A DNA stretch of 64,000 bases from Terriglobales bacterium (GTDB lineage Bacteria; Acidobacteriota; Terriglobia; Terriglobales; Acidobacteriaceae), in the NCBI GenBank assembly GCA_035567895.1, contig DATMPC010000028.1, positions 62,001 through 126,000 of the forward strand, read 5' to 3'. Made by a program: the position numbers and the translations under genes. This document shows positions 61,043 through 64,000 of this stretch, piece by piece (the stretch's first letter is position 1; each line of letters opens with the position of its first letter). The notes below the pieces were generated by a model. That model ran no database searches. It was not told the origin of the DNA and saw nothing but the letters and a program-made list of their open reading frames with translations.

Positions 61043-61185
61043 TCTTTTTCTTCGTGCTGTTCCGAAGCTTCCGGCCACCTCAAAATTCAGTTCTTGGCAA
61101 TCGCTGGCTATGGTTTCGTCCTTCCTGTCGCGTGTGCGTCGGCTGCATTCCACTTTTGTGAGCATGAAGCAACGACAGAGGTATA

Positions 61186-61222
61186 GGCAGGAATGATACT
61201 TTTAGTATCATATTTGCCATGC
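61186..61222 (+). promoter_or_regulatory. Palindromic site overlapping the start of the GlxA-type regulator
   Basis: ATGATAC-TTTTA-GTATCAT (61193-61211) is a perfect 7-base palindrome. The surrounding 37 bases are repeated with 31 identities at 62677-62713 upstream of the monooxygenase gene. It ends over the ATG of the regulator. It may be an operator for autoregulation, but this is inferred. Confidence 0.55.
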
Positions 61223-62178
61223 GCGTCCATGTCCTTGTGCTCGATGGTGTTTTCGATTTGGGGTTATCCGCTGTCCTCGATGCCTTTCAGACGGCCAACG
61301 AACTCGCCGAGATGTCTGGGATCTCTGGCGAGCGATTTGATGTGAAGATCGTCAGCGTCCTCAAATCGATCAAGACCTCGCAAGGCCTGACTGTCCCGGT
61401 GCAGGCGATTGGCTCAAAGGTACCTGACTGCGTCGTGGTTCCGGCGATTGGGTTCAAGATGCCTGAGCCCTTAGAGGCAGCACTCGCGCGGCCAGACATT
61501 CAGGATGCCGCTGTTCTCTTGCAGCGGTGGGCTCGAAAAGGCGCAATGATGACCGCCGCCTGCGTTGGGACCTTCGTAATGGCCGAGTCTGGCCTGCTCG
61601 ATCATCAACGCGCTACCACCACCTGGTGGCTGGTACCAATGTTCCGCCGGCGTTACCCGAAGGTGTTGCTCGACGAATCGAACATGCTGGTAAAGTCCGG
61701 ACGTTTCGTGACTGCAGGAGCGGCGCTTAGCCACATGGACCTTGCGTTGTGGATCATCCGGGGAGTCAGCCCGCGCCTCGCTTCGCTCACGGCGAAGTAT
61801 CTCATCGTCGACTCGCGGCCATCGCAGTCCGCCTATGCGTTGACCGATCACCTCGTCCACTCTGATCCAATTGTCCAGCGTTTTGAAGATTGGGCTCGCG
61901 CGAGATTGAAACGTGGATTCTCCTTAGACGATGCTGCCAGGGCAGTTGGGTCAAGCAAGCGAACCCTCGCGCGCCACATGCATGCGGTGCTGGGCAAATC
62001 CCCGCTATCGTATTTCCAGAGTCTGCGGGTTGAGCGCGCTGTCCATCTGCTCAAAACCAGCAGCGCCAGTGTCGATGAAGTCGCGGCCCGCGTCGGATAT
62101 GCCGACGGTACTACTTTGCGGAACCTTTTGCGGCGCCGGTTAAAACTCGGAATCAAGGAAATCAAAAGGATCGCCTGA
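61219..62178 (+). CDS. GlxA-type regulator: DJ-1/PfpI domain plus AraC helix-turn-helix
   Basis: 319 residues. The N-terminal class I glutamine amidotransferase-like (DJ-1/PfpI) domain (about 1-190) includes GVFDLGLSAVLDAFQTAN and the nucleophile-elbow region AACVGTFVMAESGLL (Cys), while the C-terminal AraC/XylS domain (about 215-318) shows LDDAARAVGSSKRTLARHMHAVLGKSPLSYFQSLRVERAVHLLK. Such proteins respond to small ligands and activate or repress a few neighbouring genes. The nearby monooxygenase is the likely target. Confidence 0.9.
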   Translation: MRVHVLVLDGVFDLGLSAVLDAFQTANELAEMSGISGERFDVKIVSVLKSIKTSQGLTVPVQAIGSKVPDCVVVPAIGFKMPEPLEAALARPDIQDAAVLLQRWARKGAMMTAACVGTFVMAESGLLDHQRATTTWWLVPMFRRRYPKVLLDESNMLVKSGRFVTAGAALSHMDLALWIIRGVSPRLASLTAKYLIVDSRPSQSAYALTDHLVHSDPIVQRFEDWARARLKRGFSLDDAARAVGSSKRTLARHMHAVLGKSPLSYFQSLRVERAVHLLKTSSASVDEVAARVGYADGTTLRNLLRRRLKLGIKEIKRIA

Positions 62179-62287
62179 ACCTCGCTACGCTCGAACCTGA
62201 AGCGCCAGAGGGAGGCGGCACGGCCACCCTCCCGGCCGTGCCGACCAAATTCCCCGTGAGGTGCCGGTGATCAGAGCTGTCCGAAGG

Positions 62288-62608
62288 TTACGCGGCATTT
62301 CGAATCTCTTCAGAAACCTTGGCTCCCAAAATCTCGGTTTTTTCTATGGAAAGCGGCACGGCGAAAAGATTTGGGGCCTGCGCCATAAGTGCTTTGGCAA
62401 TGGGTCCGTTGAGGTGAGCTTGCCTTCCAGACTCGTCGGGAAACGCATCGAATATGCCGAACGTAGACGGGCCCAGGCGCAGCGCAAACCACAGCGGGGT
62501 GGTGGCCTCCTGATTTGCCATCTCGAGACCCTGCTTCAGGAAGGCGGCGACTTCTTTTTCCTTCCCGGGTTTCGCCTCAAGTCGTACAAACAATCCGAGT
62601 GAAAGCAT
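62288..62608 (-). CDS. Antibiotic biosynthesis monooxygenase (ABM) family protein
   Basis: 106 residues with the ABM ferredoxin-like fold: LGLFVRLEAKPGKEKEVAAFLKQGLEMANQEATTPLWFALRLGPSTFGIFDAFPDESGRQAHLNGPIAKAL. Members are cofactor-free oxygenases of quinones or related aromatics, or heme-degrading enzymes. It is convergent with the GlxA-type regulator and carries a copy of the regulator's 37-base site about 70 bases upstream. The substrate is unknown. Confidence 0.88.
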   Translation of the reverse strand: MLSLGLFVRLEAKPGKEKEVAAFLKQGLEMANQEATTPLWFALRLGPSTFGIFDAFPDESGRQAHLNGPIAKALMAQAPNLFAVPLSIEKTEILGAKVSEEIRNAA

Positions 62609-62676
62609 TTCTAATTCTCCTTAGGCCGAAGTGCGGCCTGTTCCGAAGTTACGCCCGATCGCGTACTTGTCCTAGG

Positions 62677-62713
62677 GGCAGGAATGCCATGTTTAGTATC
62701 ATTCTTGCCATGC
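62677..62713 (-). promoter_or_regulatory. Second copy of the 37-base GTATCAT site, upstream of the ABM gene
   Basis: 31 of 37 positions match 61186-61222 in the same strand orientation, with core TTTAGTATCAT and flanks GGCAGGAATG and TTGCCATGC. The left half of the palindrome is changed (ATGCCATG), so the symmetry is lost. Position fits an operator for the ABM gene (minus strand). Alternatively it is a duplicated copy of the regulator start region. Confidence 0.5.
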
Positions 62714-62736
62714 AAAACAAAAAGGCGGGCTGGTTG

Positions 62737-63693
62737 TCATAGATGCGGGCACACAGCCCGCTCCGCCAATATGCCAAGCAGGTGCTTAATTGCGTTCTCC
62801 GAATCTTGCAGTTCAATTTTCATTGGAATTACGACCGGGCGAAGCTTATCCAAGTGCGCGCCTAAATTGACGGCATCCTTCTCTGTGGTGACCAACATGG
62901 AGCCGGGAAGACCAGTTCGAATGGCGGTAAGGCGCTGCACGTCTGCGGCGGTGTAACGGTGGTGATCACGGAATGCGATCTCTTTGCGTAAGTCGACTAC
63001 TGCCGATCGCAAGGCATCGAAGAATCGTTGGGGACGCGCGATTCCGCAAAATGCAATTACTGGTGACTGGAATTCGGGAATCTCCATTTTTCTTTCAATG
63101 TGCCACAGCTGAAACTTACCTTTTGGCAATCTGCCGATGGGGAACTCGCAGTCCACTATCACCGCATCGGCGCGCAACAAAGATGCAACTGACTCGCGCA
63201 ATCTTCCGGAGGGAAGCAGCTTGTCGTCGAGGTCTTCGGTATTGAGAAGGACGATATCGAAGTCGCGATGGAGCTGGCGGTGCTGGAAGGCGTCATCGAG
63301 GAGGTGCATTCGGTTCTGCGATGCTCCCGCACCTTCATCTTCGGCGTAAACACCAGCCGAATAGCGGCTTTCGCCAACAATCACCGGACAACGCAGTTTG
63401 CGCGCGATCAGCAGGGGCTCGTCACCAAATTGCTCCGGAGTTCCCGACGGGTCCACTTTCATCACTCCCGAAGTAGAACGCCGGTATCCTCGCGAGAGCA
63501 CATCGATCCCGATTCCCTTTTTGAGAAGTAATTCACCGAGGGCGATGACAAAAGGCGTTTTGCCGGAGCCGCCGGCTGAGATGTTGCCGACGCTTACGAC
63601 CGGCCAGTTCAGATGGCGAGGCTTGAAAATCCTGCGGTCGTAGAGGGCATTGCGCGCAGAGACGACTTCGCCATAGATGCCGTCGAGAATCAT
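62737..63693 (-). CDS. lpxK: Tetraacyldisaccharide 4'-kinase LpxK
   Basis: Phosphorylates the lipid A precursor at the inner-membrane face. Of 318 residues, the P-loop SVGNISAGGSGKTPF (about 34-48), LSRGYRR, QHRQLHRDFDIVLLNTEDL and the C-terminal VTTEKDAVNL motif are typical. The ATG overlaps the waaA stop (ATGA). The N-terminus lacks a clear transmembrane helix, which is slightly shorter than in E. coli. Following waaA directly matches lipid A/Kdo operons. Confidence 0.95.
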   Translation of the reverse strand: MILDGIYGEVVSARNALYDRRIFKPRHLNWPVVSVGNISAGGSGKTPFVIALGELLLKKGIGIDVLSRGYRRSTSGVMKVDPSGTPEQFGDEPLLIARKLRCPVIVGESRYSAGVYAEDEGAGASQNRMHLLDDAFQHRQLHRDFDIVLLNTEDLDDKLLPSGRLRESVASLLRADAVIVDCEFPIGRLPKGKFQLWHIERKMEIPEFQSPVIAFCGIARPQRFFDALRSAVVDLRKEIAFRDHHRYTAADVQRLTAIRTGLPGSMLVTTEKDAVNLGAHLDKLRPVVIPMKIELQDSENAIKHLLGILAERAVCPHL

Positions 63694-64000
63694 GAGGTGC
63701 GTGGCATGCTCAACTGCTCACTCGGCGACTGGTCTCGCGCGAGAAGGTCCCGCAACTTCGCAGCGGTGCGTTGCGTGCTGCCTCGGCCGCTCTCGATCAC
63801 GGCCCAGGCGCGGTCTCCGAGCTGCACCGCGTCGTGCGGCGATCGCAAGAGCATAAGCACGGCTTCAGTGACTTGATCTGGAGTGACAATGCGGACAGAA
63901 TCATGCTTGAGAAAGGTTTGGACGATCCCGCGGAAATTTTCGTAGTGAGGTCCAATCAAGATTGGTTTCGCGAAATGCGCAGGTTCCAGAATATTGTGTC
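63690..64000 (-). CDS. waaA: 3-deoxy-D-manno-octulosonic acid transferase (5' end cut by window)
   Basis: The C-terminal ~103 residues are visible: HNILEPAHFAKPILIGPHYENFRGIVQTFLKHDSVRIV, then an acidic/helical end (AWAVIESGRGSTQRTAAKLRDLL). The NILEPA..GKP..IGPH motif identifies Kdo transferase, which adds Kdo to lipid IVA. The gene continues beyond 64000. It is coupled to lpxK. A TTG at 63959 could start a shorter frame but the homology continues upstream, so the full gene is longer. Confidence 0.94.
   Translation of the reverse strand, partial: HNILEPAHFAKPILIGPHYENFRGIVQTFLKHDSVRIVTPDQVTEAVLMLLRSPHDAVQLGDRAWAVIESGRGSTQRTAAKLRDLLARDQSPSEQLSMPRTS

Overview
The window looks like a chromosome segment of a Gram-negative soil bacterium, most likely an acidobacterium (class Terriglobia). 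This placement is an inference. It rests on LPS core genes (waaA, lpxK, a heptosyltransferase), a large outer-membrane TPR/beta-barrel protein, a signal-peptide TPR protein with a carboxypeptidase-like domain, a DUF4388 response regulator, and many intergenic palindromes of the kind seen in acidobacterial genomes. No rRNA, tRNA or CRISPR was found. Almost all recognisable genes are chromosomal housekeeping genes, so this is not a plasmid or a large island.

Layout. 1-7.1 kb: rpsA (cut by the window edge, with a clear promoter), HIT hydrolase, beta-carbonic anhydrase, der, DinG-type helicase. 7.5-9.0 kb: queD and queE for 7-deazaguanine synthesis. 9.3-13.5 kb: secreted TPR protein, a strong terminator, then moeA-moaC-response regulator-mogA. 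13.6-17.6 kb: VTT membrane protein, CBS protein, YtxH-like protein and two unassigned proteins. 17.7-21.6 kb: purL and purF. 21.6-35.8 kb: two divergent gene groups that look like a cell-surface polymer synthesis and export locus. Leftward are a giant TPR/beta-barrel protein, a degenerate nucleotidyltransferase with hexapeptide repeats, a STAS protein, a flippase, a GNHR-motif protein, a PQ-rich secreted protein and a thymidylate-kinase-like protein. Rightward are a polytopic PTPS-related protein and three envelope proteins. 35.8-46.9 kb: prmC, prfA, DUF1385, ATP-dependent DNA ligase, rpmB, birA, coaX and an RNA methyltransferase. 47.2-54.8 kb: a secreted protein, comEC, DUF2007, DUF3108, an ICMT-like methyltransferase and the heptosyltransferase. 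55.1-64 kb: M28 and S9 peptidases, a broken exbD, a GlxA-type regulator with a monooxygenase, lpxK and waaA.

The most unusual feature is repetitive DNA. At least seven elements begin with TGTCAT and end with ATGACA, and there is one isolated end. Three of them (39.5, 56.6 and 59.6 kb) have long terminal inverted repeats enclosing a small GIY-YIG nuclease gene. One copy is intact, one has a changed motif residue and one has a premature stop. The others carry no gene and resemble miniature derivatives. Two of the nuclease copies, with shared outer flanks, form direct repeats around the S9 peptidase gene. This suggests a GIY-YIG-associated mobile or REP-like family. Other palindrome families sit at gene ends, and some lie in frame inside conserved genes (der linker, DNA ligase loop, end of birA, possibly purL).
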